Positions 24,992 to 32,447 of a stretch of 32,447 nucleotides of DNA are shown here, in pieces. The position numbers and the translations under genes were made by a program. This stretch comes from an uncultured Muribaculaceae bacterium. GTDB lineage: Bacteria; Bacteroidota; Bacteroidia; Bacteroidales; Muribaculaceae. Position 1 is the first letter of the stretch. Each line of letters opens with the position of its first letter. The notes beneath the pieces were generated by a model. That model did no database searches. It was not told the origin of the DNA and worked only from the letters and a program-made list of their open reading frames with translations. Where the stretch lies: assembly GCA_910588035.1 (NCBI GenBank), contig CAJUPY010000025.1, positions 1 through 32,447 on the forward strand. The letters are read 5' to 3'.

Positions 24992-25067
24992 CACGCTCAA
25001 AAAGAGCAACCATCTGAATTCACAAAAGCAATAGAAAATAAACTACTGTAATATAACAATTTAAATC

Positions 25068-26390
25068 ATGAGTAACGTAAAGAAAGCCGAGGGCAAACTC
25101 GGTGTTATGGTCGTTGGTCTCGGAGCTGTCACAACAACTTTCATGACCGGCGTTCTTATGGCTCGCAAAGGCCTTGCAAAACCGGTAGGTTCTATGACCC
25201 AATACGACAAAATGCGTGTTGGTGAGGGAGCTGACAAAAAATATCTCAAATATAACGAAATCGTACCTCTGGCCGACCTCAACGACATCGTTTTCGGCGC
25301 GTGGGACGTTTATCCCGCAAACGCCTATGAATCGGCCATCAATGCCGAGGTTCTCAAAGAAAAAGATATTGAGCCGGTCAAGGACGAACTCGTGAAGATC
25401 GTGCCCCTCAAGGCTGCTTTCGACCACAACTACGCAAAGCGTCTGACAGGTGACAACATCAAAGATGTGAAAGACCGTTGGGACATGGCCGAGCAGCTCC
25501 GCGAAGATATCCGCAACTTCAAGAAAGAGACCGGAGTCAACCGCGTTGTCGTTCTCTGGGCCGCCTCTACCGAAGTGTATGTTCCGGTTGACGAGAAAAT
25601 CCACGGCACTCTCGAAGCTCTCGAAGCAGCAATGAAGGCCGACGACAAAGAGCACATCGCTCCTTCAATGTGCTACGCCTATGCAGCACTCAAAGAGGGT
25701 TGTCCCTTCATCATGGGTGCCCCCAACACCACCGTCGACATTCCCGCTATGTGGGAGCTCGCAGAACAGACCAAGATGCCTATCGCCGGCAAAGACTTCA
25801 AAACCGGACAGACTCTCGTCAAATCGGGTTTTGCCCCGATCATCGGCACACGTTGCCTCGGTCTGGCAGGCTGGTTCTCGACCAACATTCTCGGAAACCG
25901 CGACGGTCTTGTTCTTGACGAACCCGCCAACTTCCGCACAAAAGAGGTCAGCAAGCTCTCTACACTCGAATCAATCCTCGTTCCAGAAGACCAGCCCGAT
26001 CTCTACGGACATGGCAACGACGAAGATACCCAGTACTACCACAAGGTGCGCATCAACTACTATCCCCCGCGCAACGACAACAAAGAGGGCTGGGACAACA
26101 TCGACATCTTCGGTTGGATGGGCTACCCGATGCAGATCAAGATCAACTTCCTCTGCCGCGACTCCATTCTCGCCGCTCCCCTCTGTCTCGACCTCGTTCT
26201 TCTGAGCGACCTCGCGGCACGCAACGGACGTTACGGAATCCAGCGTTTCCTCAGCTTCTTCCTCAAGAGCCCGATGCACGACTACACCAAGGGCGAGGTA
26301 CCTGTCAACCACCTCTTCCAACAGTATGTGATGCTCAAGAACGCTATCCGCGAAATGGGCGGTTACAAAGCCGACGAACTCATCGACTGA
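25068..26390 (+). CDS. myo-Inositol-1-phosphate synthase
   Basis: A 440-residue NAD-dependent enzyme that isomerises and closes D-glucose 6-phosphate to inositol 1-phosphate (the 3-phosphate in D-numbering), the first step of inositol and inositol-lipid synthesis. The Rossmann loop is VVGLGAVTTT (residues 15-24). The catalytic segment AGKDFKTGQTLVKSG carries lysines K242, K245 and K252, and NTTVDIPAM and NYYPPRNDNKEGWDNIDIFGW are further conserved blocks. Length matches bacterial and archaeal forms. It has its own promoter and ends in a strong terminator, but sits directly behind the four genes expected to use its product. Codon use is notably biased toward highly used codons, suggesting strong expression. 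Confidence 0.95.
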   Translation: MSNVKKAEGKLGVMVVGLGAVTTTFMTGVLMARKGLAKPVGSMTQYDKMRVGEGADKKYLKYNEIVPLADLNDIVFGAWDVYPANAYESAINAEVLKEKDIEPVKDELVKIVPLKAAFDHNYAKRLTGDNIKDVKDRWDMAEQLREDIRNFKKETGVNRVVVLWAASTEVYVPVDEKIHGTLEALEAAMKADDKEHIAPSMCYAYAALKEGCPFIMGAPNTTVDIPAMWELAEQTKMPIAGKDFKTGQTLVKSGFAPIIGTRCLGLAGWFSTNILGNRDGLVLDEPANFRTKEVSKLSTLESILVPEDQPDLYGHGNDEDTQYYHKVRINYYPPRNDNKEGWDNIDIFGWMGYPMQIKINFLCRDSILAAPLCLDLVLLSDLAARNGRYGIQRFLSFFLKSPMHDYTKGEVPVNHLFQQYVMLKNAIREMGGYKADELID

Positions 26391-26432
26391 TCAATCAGAC
26401 AAAACTAACAGACAAACATAACACGAAACGTA

Positions 26433-26466
26433 GACCGGGCAGAACACTCTGCCCGGTCGCTTTTTG
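26433..26466 (+). terminator. Intrinsic terminator after inositol-phosphate synthase
   Basis: GACCGGGCAGA (26433-26443) and TCTGCCCGGTC (26448-26458) form a perfect 11-bp GC-rich stem with loop ACAC, then GCTTTTTG. This is a textbook terminator that closes the inositol module 43 bases after the stop. Confidence 0.9.
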
Positions 26467-26510
26467 TGTAATACCCGGCGACTCAATGAACCAAATTAAC
26501 CCGACATTGT

Positions 26511-26541
26511 TTTGACTTATGAGTTGTTATAGCTAATTTTG
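26511..26541 (+). promoter_or_regulatory. Promoter for the endonuclease I gene
   Basis: TTTG (26511-26514), a 19-base spacer and TAATTTTG (26534-26541) match the Bacteroidota consensus at both boxes. The transcript would start near 26548, with a leader of about 45 bases. Confidence 0.75.
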
Positions 26542-26592
26542 CAACGACAACTGACACGTTTCAACTAACCGCTCATCACAACACCACAGAAA

Positions 26593-28251
26593 ATGAACAA
26601 ACTCAACCATTTCGCCACCGCGCTGGCCATGGTCATTCTATCGGTGATCTCACTGCAGGCCCAGGTGCCTGCCGGCTACTATTCGTCGCTAAACGGAAAA
26701 TCAGAGGGTGCGCTGAAGACAGCCATTCACAACCTTCTCTACAACCACACCCACGTCTCCTCCTACAGCGACCTGCCAAAATATTTCCAACGCACCGACG
26801 TCTATCCCGACGGATCAAGCCGCTGGTGGGACATGTATAGCGACATTCCGCTGTATGCACCAAATTTCACAGGGCTAAACCGCGAGCACGCGTTTCCTAA
26901 AAGCTGGTGGGGCGGCTCCACGTCAACTCCGGCCTACATCGACCTGAACCATCTCTATCCCTCGGAGAGGAATGCCAACACTGCAAAAAACAATTTTCCG
27001 CTCGGCGTTGTCTCGTCGGCTTCGTTCGACAACGGAATTTGCAAAGTCGGCACACCCGTCGCAGGTCAGGGAGGAGGAGCACAGAAGGTATTCGAGCCGG
27101 CCCGCGAATACCGCGGCGACTTCGCCCGCACCTACTTCTATATGGTCTCAACCTACCAGAATCTGACCTGGAAATACACCTATATGGTCGACCAGAACCT
27201 CTATCCCACCCTAAACGCATGGTCTATAAACCTTCTGATGAAATGGCATCGCGAGGATCCGGTCAGCCAGAAAGAAATAGACCGCAACAACGTGGTCTAC
27301 ACCATACAGAACAACCGAAATCCGTTCATCGACTATCCCGAACTCGCCGAATATCTGTGGGGAAACAAAAAAGGGCAGATCTTCAACGAATCGTCGGTCT
27401 CTGTGCCTGGAGGAGAACCAAACCTGATCACACCGTTACAGAACATGGAACTTGACTTCGGTCAGGTTGCCATCGGAAAATCAGCGACCATGCGTCTGCA
27501 ATTCAGAGGAGAGAATCTCACAGGTGCTCTGTCGCTGCTGTTGAGCAAACCCGACCGCGCTATGTTCTCCATTCCAACCCGAACAATCTCGACAAGCCTT
27601 GTAAACACTGAAAACGGCTACTGGCTCGAGGTCACATACAAACCTACATCGACCGGCACACATGAGGCCCGGCTTATCGTTTCCGACGGTGGCATACCCG
27701 GCTCGCGAGGCATCGGCCTGAAAGGTGAATGTCTTCCGATGCCTGAATTGTCAGCCTTTAAGGCTCTTCCGGCCACAGACATCACCGAAAACAGCTACAC
27801 GGCCAACTGGGAGATACCCGAAGGAGACGTAGTTGACTACTATGTCGTCACACGCACACGCATTTCTGACGGAAACTCATCGGTCGAGGAACTTGTCGCC
27901 GAAAACAACTCGCTTGAGATCACCGATTTTGCGGCTTCGACATCTGAAACATACTATGTCCAGTCATGTCGTCTGGGCGAAAGGTCGCCACGCTCCAACG
28001 AAATCATCGTCGACCACTCGGGCGTGACCGGTGTTGACGCCGGTCTCAGCCTCGGCACCGTCTTCATGGAAGGTGGAGTTCGCTTCGTCTGTGGCAAGGC
28101 TCACCACAACGCACGCTTCTACGACATCTCAGGTCAGCTGGTGATGACCCTCCCGACGGTAGAAAACGACACCGAGGTGCTTCTGCCCTACGGCGTTTAC
28201 CTGATCATTACCGATGAGCAACGCGTTCCGCTCAAAGTCATGGTTAAATAA
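26593..28251 (+). CDS. Secreted endonuclease I family nuclease with type IX-like C-terminus
   Basis: A 552-residue exported protein. A signal peptide ends near SLQAQ (residue 24). The nuclease domain (about 25-265) is of the endonuclease I/NucM beta-beta-alpha-metal type: LNREHAFPKSWWGG with H99 as likely general base and E98 as likely metal ligand, then DLNHLYPSERNANTAKNN (117 onward). After it come an Ig-like domain (about 280-375, DFGQVAIGKSATMRLQF), a fibronectin type III-like domain (about 383-475) and a C-terminal module with ARFYDISGQLV, LLPYGVYLIIT and KVMVK that resembles type IX secretion sorting domains. It probably degrades DNA outside the cell or at the surface. It is monocistronic, between its own promoter and a strong terminator. 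Confidence 0.88.
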   Translation: MNKLNHFATALAMVILSVISLQAQVPAGYYSSLNGKSEGALKTAIHNLLYNHTHVSSYSDLPKYFQRTDVYPDGSSRWWDMYSDIPLYAPNFTGLNREHAFPKSWWGGSTSTPAYIDLNHLYPSERNANTAKNNFPLGVVSSASFDNGICKVGTPVAGQGGGAQKVFEPAREYRGDFARTYFYMVSTYQNLTWKYTYMVDQNLYPTLNAWSINLLMKWHREDPVSQKEIDRNNVVYTIQNNRNPFIDYPELAEYLWGNKKGQIFNESSVSVPGGEPNLITPLQNMELDFGQVAIGKSATMRLQFRGENLTGALSLLLSKPDRAMFSIPTRTISTSLVNTENGYWLEVTYKPTSTGTHEARLIVSDGGIPGSRGIGLKGECLPMPELSAFKALPATDITENSYTANWEIPEGDVVDYYVVTRTRISDGNSSVEELVAENNSLEITDFAASTSETYYVQSCRLGERSPRSNEIIVDHSGVTGVDAGLSLGTVFMEGGVRFVCGKAHHNARFYDISGQLVMTLPTVENDTEVLLPYGVYLIITDEQRVPLKVMVK

Positions 28252-28263
28252 TCGTCGCTGATA

Positions 28264-28314
28264 AAACAATAATCGGCTTCCTGCACAACACGTTCAGGAA
28301 GCCGATTATTGTTT
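28264..28314 (+). terminator. Long perfect hairpin terminator after the endonuclease gene
   Basis: Bases 28264-28283 and 28295-28314 are exact reverse complements (20 bp) around an 11-base loop. The A-run before and T-containing run after (TTATTGTTTATG) suit a terminator, and the symmetry lets it work for either strand. Confidence 0.85.
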
Positions 28315-28356
28315 ATGACAATTTAGGGGGGCAGCGGACAGGAGCGGTGAATCAAG

Positions 28357-28398
28357 ACAAAAATAATGGCCGACAATCATGAGATCATCAGCCATTAT
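28357..28398 (-). terminator. Terminator for tRNA-Leu
   Basis: Reading the minus strand, ATAATGGC and GCCATTAT (bases 28398-28391 and 28370-28363) form an 8-bp stem and are followed by a run of Ts. It begins 3 bases past the tRNA 3' end. Confidence 0.7.
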
Positions 28399-28401
28399 CT
28401 G

Positions 28402-28483
28402 TACCCAAAGCCGGGATCGAACCGGCACGGATTGCTCCACTGGTGTTTGAGACCAGCGCGTCTACCGATTCCGCCATTTGGGC
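28402..28483 (-). tRNA. tRNA-Leu, anticodon CAA
   Basis: The 82-base minus-strand sequence folds as a class II tRNA. The acceptor is GCCCAAA with TTTGGGT (one G-U end pair) and discriminator A. The anticodon stem CTGGT/ACCAG holds loop CTCAAAC, so the anticodon is CAA, reading the leucine codon UUG. A long variable arm (GGA...TCC) and the T arm GCCGG-TTCGATC-CCGGC follow. The 3' CCA is not encoded (the next bases are CAG) and must be added. It has its own promoter and terminator and stands alone between two protein genes. Confidence 0.95.
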
Positions 28484-28494
28484 TAACGGTTGGG

Positions 28495-28525
28495 CAAAGG
28501 TAGGGAGTTTTTTTTGATTTACAAA
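28495..28525 (-). promoter_or_regulatory. Promoter for tRNA-Leu
   Basis: On the minus strand a TTTG box (28525 to 28522), a 19-base spacer and TACCTTTG (28502 to 28495) match the Bacteroidota consensus, placing the start a few bases before the tRNA 5' end at 28483. Confidence 0.75.
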
Positions 28526-28625
28526 AAATAGGAGTCAAAATCAACACTAAAATCTGAACAAGCAGTCAAAACTTACCTTTATGAAAGGGCAGAACAAACA
28601 ATTTGGTTAAATTAATAGTTAAGCA

Positions 28626-28659
28626 TTTGCCATTGATTTGTTTTAAATGACTAAATTTG
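28626..28659 (+). promoter_or_regulatory. Promoter for the GH3-phosphatase-acyltransferase operon
   Basis: TAAATTTG (28652-28659) is a perfect -7 element; TTTG at 28626-28629 gives a slightly long 22-base spacer. The ATG at 28676 is only 16 bases past the box, so the leader would be very short (about 10 bases). Confidence 0.6.
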
Positions 28660-28675
28660 TGATGAAGAAAAAACA

Positions 28676-30202
28676 ATGCTGAACTATACACCGATAATAC
28701 GACCCTATTTCCATTACCTGAACACTTTGGCCAAACGCAGGTCTGAAGATGTCAGAAATGTCCAGACACGTCAGTTGAACCGTCTGCTGTCCAACGGACG
28801 TTCGACACTATATGGTCATGACCACGGCTTTGACAAGATCAAGACGGTCGATGATTTCCGCCACCGTGTTCCAGTTGTGGAATATCCCGAGGTCAGAGAA
28901 TATGTCATGAGAATGGTTGACGGACAACGCGACATTCTCTGGCCAGGCACTACCCACCGGTTCGCCCAGTCGTCAGGCACAAGCGACGGCAAGAGCAAAT
29001 ATATTCCGTTGACCGACGAATCTCTGAAACATTGTCATTATCGCGGCGGGGCCGATGTAGTGGCCACCTATCTGTCGCTCTATCCCGGATCGAAGCTTTT
29101 TTCAGGCGAAAGTTTTATTCTCGGCGGCAGCTATGGCAATGCGCTCGACCTCAAACCGGGAGTGAAAGTAGGAGACCTCTCGGCTCATCTTATAGACAAC
29201 ATCAATCCTCTGGCCGACAAAGTGCGCATTCCGTCGAAAGAGACAGCATTACTTGAAGACTGGTCAGAGAAACTGCCCCGTCTGGTCAATGAGGCGATCG
29301 GCCGGAATGTGACCAACATCTCCGGTGTTCCGTCATGGTTCATGACCGTGCTCAAGGAAATTCTGAAAAAGACCGGAGCGACGACCATTCACGATGTGTG
29401 GCCCAATCTCGAGGTGTTTTTCCACGGAGGCATCTCTTTTGAGCCCTACCGCGAGCAATACAGACAGATTACCGACCCGTCAAAAATGCACTATCTCGAG
29501 ACCTACAACGCAAGCGAAGGTTTCTTTGCCGTTCAAGACAGGCGCGATTCAAGAGCGATGTTGCTGTTGCAGGATCTCGCGACATTCTATGAATTCGTTC
29601 CGCTCGACAATCTCGGCGACCCCTATCCGGAGACTCTCACGTCATGGGAAGTGGAACCGGGGCATGTCTACGCACTTGTCATCACCTCATGCAACGGATT
29701 GTGGCGATATATGATAGGCGACACTGTCAGAGTCGAGACCGTCGATCCGCTGCGCATCACGATTGCCGGACGCACACGGCACTTCATCAACGCCTTTGGC
29801 GAGGAACTTATGGTCTACAATGCCGATGCCGCCATTTCAAGGGCTTCAGCGATGACCGGAGCATCGGTATCCAACTACACGGCCGCTCCTGTTTTCGCCG
29901 ACAGCGGTCACCGCGGACATCACCGGTGGCTTGTCGAATTTTCCACGCCGCCGGCCGACTTAGAGCGGTTTGCAGACATTCTTGACCGGTGTCTGACCGA
30001 AGAGAACTCCGACTATCAGGCCAAACGCTCAGGCAACATTTTTCTTGACCGTCTCGAACTGATAGAGGCTCCGGAGGGTGTCTTCGACCGTTGGCTGGAA
30101 TCGACAGGCAAACTTGGCGGACAAAGAAAAATTCCGCGTCTGAGCAACGACCCTATGACCTTGAATTCGATCTTAAAATCAAACAACATAAAATCTACAT
30201 GA
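28676..30202 (+). CDS. GH3-family acyl-adenylate/amido synthetase-like protein
   Basis: A 508-residue protein of the GH3 family, named after plant auxin-responsive enzymes that adenylate a carboxylic acid and join it to an amino acid. The adenylate-forming motif 1 is QSSGTSDGKSKYIP (residues 98-111), with S99, S100, G101, T102 and K106. Later blocks are SGVPSWFM, ETYNASEGFFAVQD and NGLWRYMIGDTVRV, which match the family's second and third motifs. There is no signal peptide, so it is cytoplasmic. Bacterial GH3 proteins are widespread in Bacteroidota, but I know of no settled substrate. The downstream phosphatase start overlaps its stop (ATGA). Confidence 0.9.
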   Translation: MLNYTPIIRPYFHYLNTLAKRRSEDVRNVQTRQLNRLLSNGRSTLYGHDHGFDKIKTVDDFRHRVPVVEYPEVREYVMRMVDGQRDILWPGTTHRFAQSSGTSDGKSKYIPLTDESLKHCHYRGGADVVATYLSLYPGSKLFSGESFILGGSYGNALDLKPGVKVGDLSAHLIDNINPLADKVRIPSKETALLEDWSEKLPRLVNEAIGRNVTNISGVPSWFMTVLKEILKKTGATTIHDVWPNLEVFFHGGISFEPYREQYRQITDPSKMHYLETYNASEGFFAVQDRRDSRAMLLLQDLATFYEFVPLDNLGDPYPETLTSWEVEPGHVYALVITSCNGLWRYMIGDTVRVETVDPLRITIAGRTRHFINAFGEELMVYNADAAISRASAMTGASVSNYTAAPVFADSGHRGHHRWLVEFSTPPADLERFADILDRCLTEENSDYQAKRSGNIFLDRLELIEAPEGVFDRWLESTGKLGGQRKIPRLSNDPMTLNSILKSNNIKST

Positions 30203-31596
30203 AACTGAAATCATTATTCACCACTCTCTCTCTTGGCGCGGCATTGACCGTCTCGGCATCATCGGCCAAGTACATTTTCTATTTCATCGGCGACGGAATG
30301 GGCATGGGGCCCGTGCTCGCCGCGTCGACCTACAACCGCGTTGTTCTCGGAAACGACAATCTGCCGCTTATGATGACGTTCCCCGTAGCCGGACAAGTGC
30401 TCACCTACTCGGCATCAAACCCGATAACCGACTCGGCTGCGGCAGGAACGGCACTGTCGACAGGCCACAAGACCAACAACGGAATGCTCGGCATGGACGC
30501 CGACACTCTCTCGGTCAGATCAATGGCCGATGTGCTCAAAGACAACGGATACGGCATCGGTGTGGTCACCAGCGTAGCACCCGACGATGCCACCCCCGGC
30601 GCATTCTATGCCCATGTACCCAAACGTTCTATGTCGACCGAGATCAACAAGCAGTTTGCCACCGCCAACGTCGATTTCCTCGCCGGAACCACCCTGCGCG
30701 GTGCCAAAGACAAAGAGGGCAACGACACAGGTGTGCTCCAGCTCTATGACAAGAACAATGTCAAGGTTGTACGCGGTCTTGACGAATTGGCTAAAGCGGG
30801 CAATCACAACGGCAAAATGGTGCTTCTCGGAACCGAACCGTTTGAAGCAGGCAACATGGGCTACACAATCGACTCTATTCCCGGCATGCTCACGTTGCCG
30901 CAGATGACCGAGGCCTGCCTGTCGTTCCTTGAGAAAAAGTCACCGTCACACTTCTTCATGATGATTGAAGGAGGAAACATTGACCACGCCCTCCACGGCA
31001 ACGACGGCGGAGCGGCAATCACCGAGATCTTCAATTTCAACGAAGCGATTGACATCGCCTATCAGTTCTATCTCAAGCATCCCGACGAGACTCTCATCGT
31101 CGTGACCGCCGACCATGACACCGGAGGCATGTCGGTAGGAAACCGTGCAAACGGAATGACTGTCAAGTTTGACTATCTGGCCTCACAGAGAGTCTCTAAA
31201 GAGATGTTCTCTGACTATTGCAAGGGAATTCTGAAATCACGCCGCATCTACAAATGGGACGACATGAAAGAATATCTGACCGATAATTTCGGCTTCTGGA
31301 ACGTTGTTCCGTTGACCGACGCCGAGACAGACCGTCTTCAGAAGGCTTTTGTCGAGACTTTTGAAAACCGGAACAGCAGCGACGAAAAGACCTGGTACAG
31401 CAACTTCAACGCTTTTGCAGCCGACGTATTCAACATTCTGTCGACTAAAGCCGGAATCGGCTGGACCTCAAACACCCACACAGGCAACCCCGTGCCCATT
31501 TACGCTGTCGGTGCCGGTGCTTCGGAGTTTGCCGGCATCAACAACAACACTGTCATTCCGGTCAGAATTCTTGAAGCGGCCGGCTATAAGTTCTGA
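30199..31596 (+). CDS. Exported alkaline phosphatase
   Basis: A 465-residue periplasmic phosphomonoesterase. The start at 30199 gives a clear signal peptide (MKLKSLFTTLSLGAALTVSASSA); the longer in-frame start at 30091 lies wholly within GH3 and is rejected. Metal and catalytic motifs are in order: YFIGDGMGMGP (first aspartate), TDSAAAGTALSTG with nucleophile S79, DDATPGAFYAHV, MIEGGNIDHALHGND and TADHDTGGM, then NTHTGNPVPI with the last histidine. It releases phosphate from organic esters. The GH3 stop and this start share ATGA, and the acyltransferase starts on its last base. Confidence 0.93.
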   Translation: MKLKSLFTTLSLGAALTVSASSAKYIFYFIGDGMGMGPVLAASTYNRVVLGNDNLPLMMTFPVAGQVLTYSASNPITDSAAAGTALSTGHKTNNGMLGMDADTLSVRSMADVLKDNGYGIGVVTSVAPDDATPGAFYAHVPKRSMSTEINKQFATANVDFLAGTTLRGAKDKEGNDTGVLQLYDKNNVKVVRGLDELAKAGNHNGKMVLLGTEPFEAGNMGYTIDSIPGMLTLPQMTEACLSFLEKKSPSHFFMMIEGGNIDHALHGNDGGAAITEIFNFNEAIDIAYQFYLKHPDETLIVVTADHDTGGMSVGNRANGMTVKFDYLASQRVSKEMFSDYCKGILKSRRIYKWDDMKEYLTDNFGFWNVVPLTDAETDRLQKAFVETFENRNSSDEKTWYSNFNAFAADVFNILSTKAGIGWTSNTHTGNPVPIYAVGAGASEFAGINNNTVIPVRILEAAGYKF

Positions 31597-32447
31597 TGAA
31601 ACGATCTACAACCATCATGGCGGTCAGGGGAGCGGCCGCCTTGATGATTGTGTTGTTTCACTTCACATGGGCCTATAACGACAAGTCGGTCAATTCGGGC
31701 GTCTACGCCACCGACTGGCCGTGGAGCGTCTGGTGGGGCTATGCCGCCGTAGCGACATTCTTCATGATGAGCGGTTATCTCGCGACGCCCCACATCATTG
31801 ACCGGCAGCCCGATCCCCGAAAATTCATATTCAAGAAACTGAAACGGTTTTATCCGGCCTATTGGGTCTCGATGACCGTCACAGCCATTGTGTTATATCT
31901 CTTTTTCAAAGAGGAAAGTGTGTCGTTGAGCGGCTATCTTGTCAATCTGACAATGGTCTCCCAACTGTTCAGGGTGCCGTTTGTCGACGGTGTCTACTGG
32001 TCGATGCAGTGCGAGCTGCTGTTCTGTCTGATCGCCGCCTCGCTTATGTTTCTCGGCGGAGGTCGAAAACTCGACAGAGCATTGATTGTCTGGATCGCGC
32101 TTGCAATCGCGCTGTCGTTCACTACAGGCATCAAGCCGCTAAGGGTGTTCAGAATCGTGACAATCGGGGCATATTGCCACAATTTCATCGCAGGAATAGT
32201 TATCTGCCGCTTCTCTATGTCAGGAAGGAACCGTCTCTCACCGGCCGAGATGCTGACTCTGGTTCTGTGTCTGACAAACAGCATCGTGTGGTCAGGCGCG
32301 TTCACACCTCCGACAGTGTTCTTTGCCCTCACTGCCGCTGTTCTGCTCACTCTCGACCGCCTCGACAAGATCATCTGCAACGACAACGTCATCGTCAAGG
32401 CTCTTGGCTGGATCGCGATGATATCTTATCCACTCTATCTCACCCAC
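31596..32447 (+). CDS. Acyltransferase 3 family membrane protein, cut by the window edge
   Basis: An open frame from the ATG at 31596, which shares one base with the phosphatase stop (TGATG), continues for 284 codons without a stop to the right edge, so the 3' end is missing. The translation is typical of acyltransferase 3 (OafA/YrhL type). It has AVRGAAALMIVLFHF in the first membrane segment with the catalytic histidine, FFMMSGYLAT, RFYPAYWVS with the conserved arginine, YWSMQCELLFC, and ISYPLYLTH at the end. About eight membrane segments are visible. Such proteins move acetyl or other acyl groups onto surface sugars or lipids. The acceptor is unknown. Confidence 0.88.
   Translation, partial: MKRSTTIMAVRGAAALMIVLFHFTWAYNDKSVNSGVYATDWPWSVWWGYAAVATFFMMSGYLATPHIIDRQPDPRKFIFKKLKRFYPAYWVSMTVTAIVLYLFFKEESVSLSGYLVNLTMVSQLFRVPFVDGVYWSMQCELLFCLIAASLMFLGGGRKLDRALIVWIALAIALSFTTGIKPLRVFRIVTIGAYCHNFIAGIVICRFSMSGRNRLSPAEMLTLVLCLTNSIVWSGAFTPPTVFFALTAAVLLTLDRLDKIICNDNVIVKALGWIAMISYPLYLTH

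Noticed and set aside
25020..25655. Long open frame (211 codons) on the minus strand across the inositol-phosphate synthase gene
   Set aside because: It is a reverse-strand shadow of a clearly recognised gene with strong codon bias; the translation has no domain, and no promoter or start context supports it.
28402..28525. Genomic island or attachment site at the tRNA-Leu gene
   Set aside because: I saw no integrase, no repeat of the tRNA 3' end and no change of base composition in the window.
30091..30198. Upstream in-frame start for the alkaline phosphatase
   Set aside because: The extra 36 residues are hydrophilic, lie within the GH3 gene and would bury the signal peptide; the ATGA overlap start at 30199 fits better.

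Overview
The window is chromosomal DNA from a member of the Bacteroidota, most likely order Bacteroidales and plausibly a gut Muribaculaceae. This rests on several promoters that fit the Bacteroidota form (TTG/TTTG, about 19-22 bases, TAnnTTTG), roughly balanced base composition, a GH2 glycosidase, a TonB-dependent receptor, an endonuclease I with a type IX-like C-terminus, and an inositol-lipid type gene cluster. The family placement is inference. I see no phage, insertion sequence, CRISPR array or rRNA.

Layout. (1) 1-2735: a promoter facing left off the window, then an exported GH2 beta-galactosidase-like enzyme with its terminator. (2) 2838-5788: trkA-trkH potassium uptake. (3) 5839-9106, minus strand: a TonB-dependent receptor followed by a NupG-like nucleoside/H+ symporter. 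(4) 9169-10803: a small SAM methyltransferase and, convergent with it, an unrecognised lipoprotein. (5) 10804-15552: an intergenic region with a perfect 19-bp dyad, then a Na/Pi cotransporter-PhoU protein, rnhB, a GH13 lipoprotein and a LOG-family protein, tightly packed. (6) 15578-16327, minus: a secreted TPR-like protein, divergent from pheT.

(7) 16434-24815 is one long plus-strand run: pheT, yebC, ribE, pdxA, then a sugar-phosphate-type nucleotidyltransferase, an ATP-grasp protein, a CDP-alcohol phosphatidyltransferase and a HAD hydrolase. Gaps are 3-45 bases and the last pair overlaps. After a 252-base regulatory gap with its own promoter and two dyads comes myo-inositol-1-phosphate synthase, ended by a strong terminator at 26466. 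The last five genes look like a complete inositol-lipid module: the synthase makes inositol phosphate, the nucleotidyltransferase could activate it to CDP-inositol, and the CDP-alcohol transferase would join it to a lipid. The HAD and ATP-grasp proteins would tailor an intermediate or product. This is the most interesting part of the window. The ATP-grasp member has no assigned role that I know of.

(8) 26511-28314: a secreted endonuclease I with Ig-like, FN3-like and type IX-like sorting regions, ended by a 20-bp-stem terminator. (9) 28357-28525, minus: tRNA-Leu(CAA) with its own promoter and terminator. (10) 28626-32447: a translationally coupled operon of a GH3-family acyl-adenylate enzyme, an exported alkaline phosphatase and a membrane acyltransferase that runs off the right edge.
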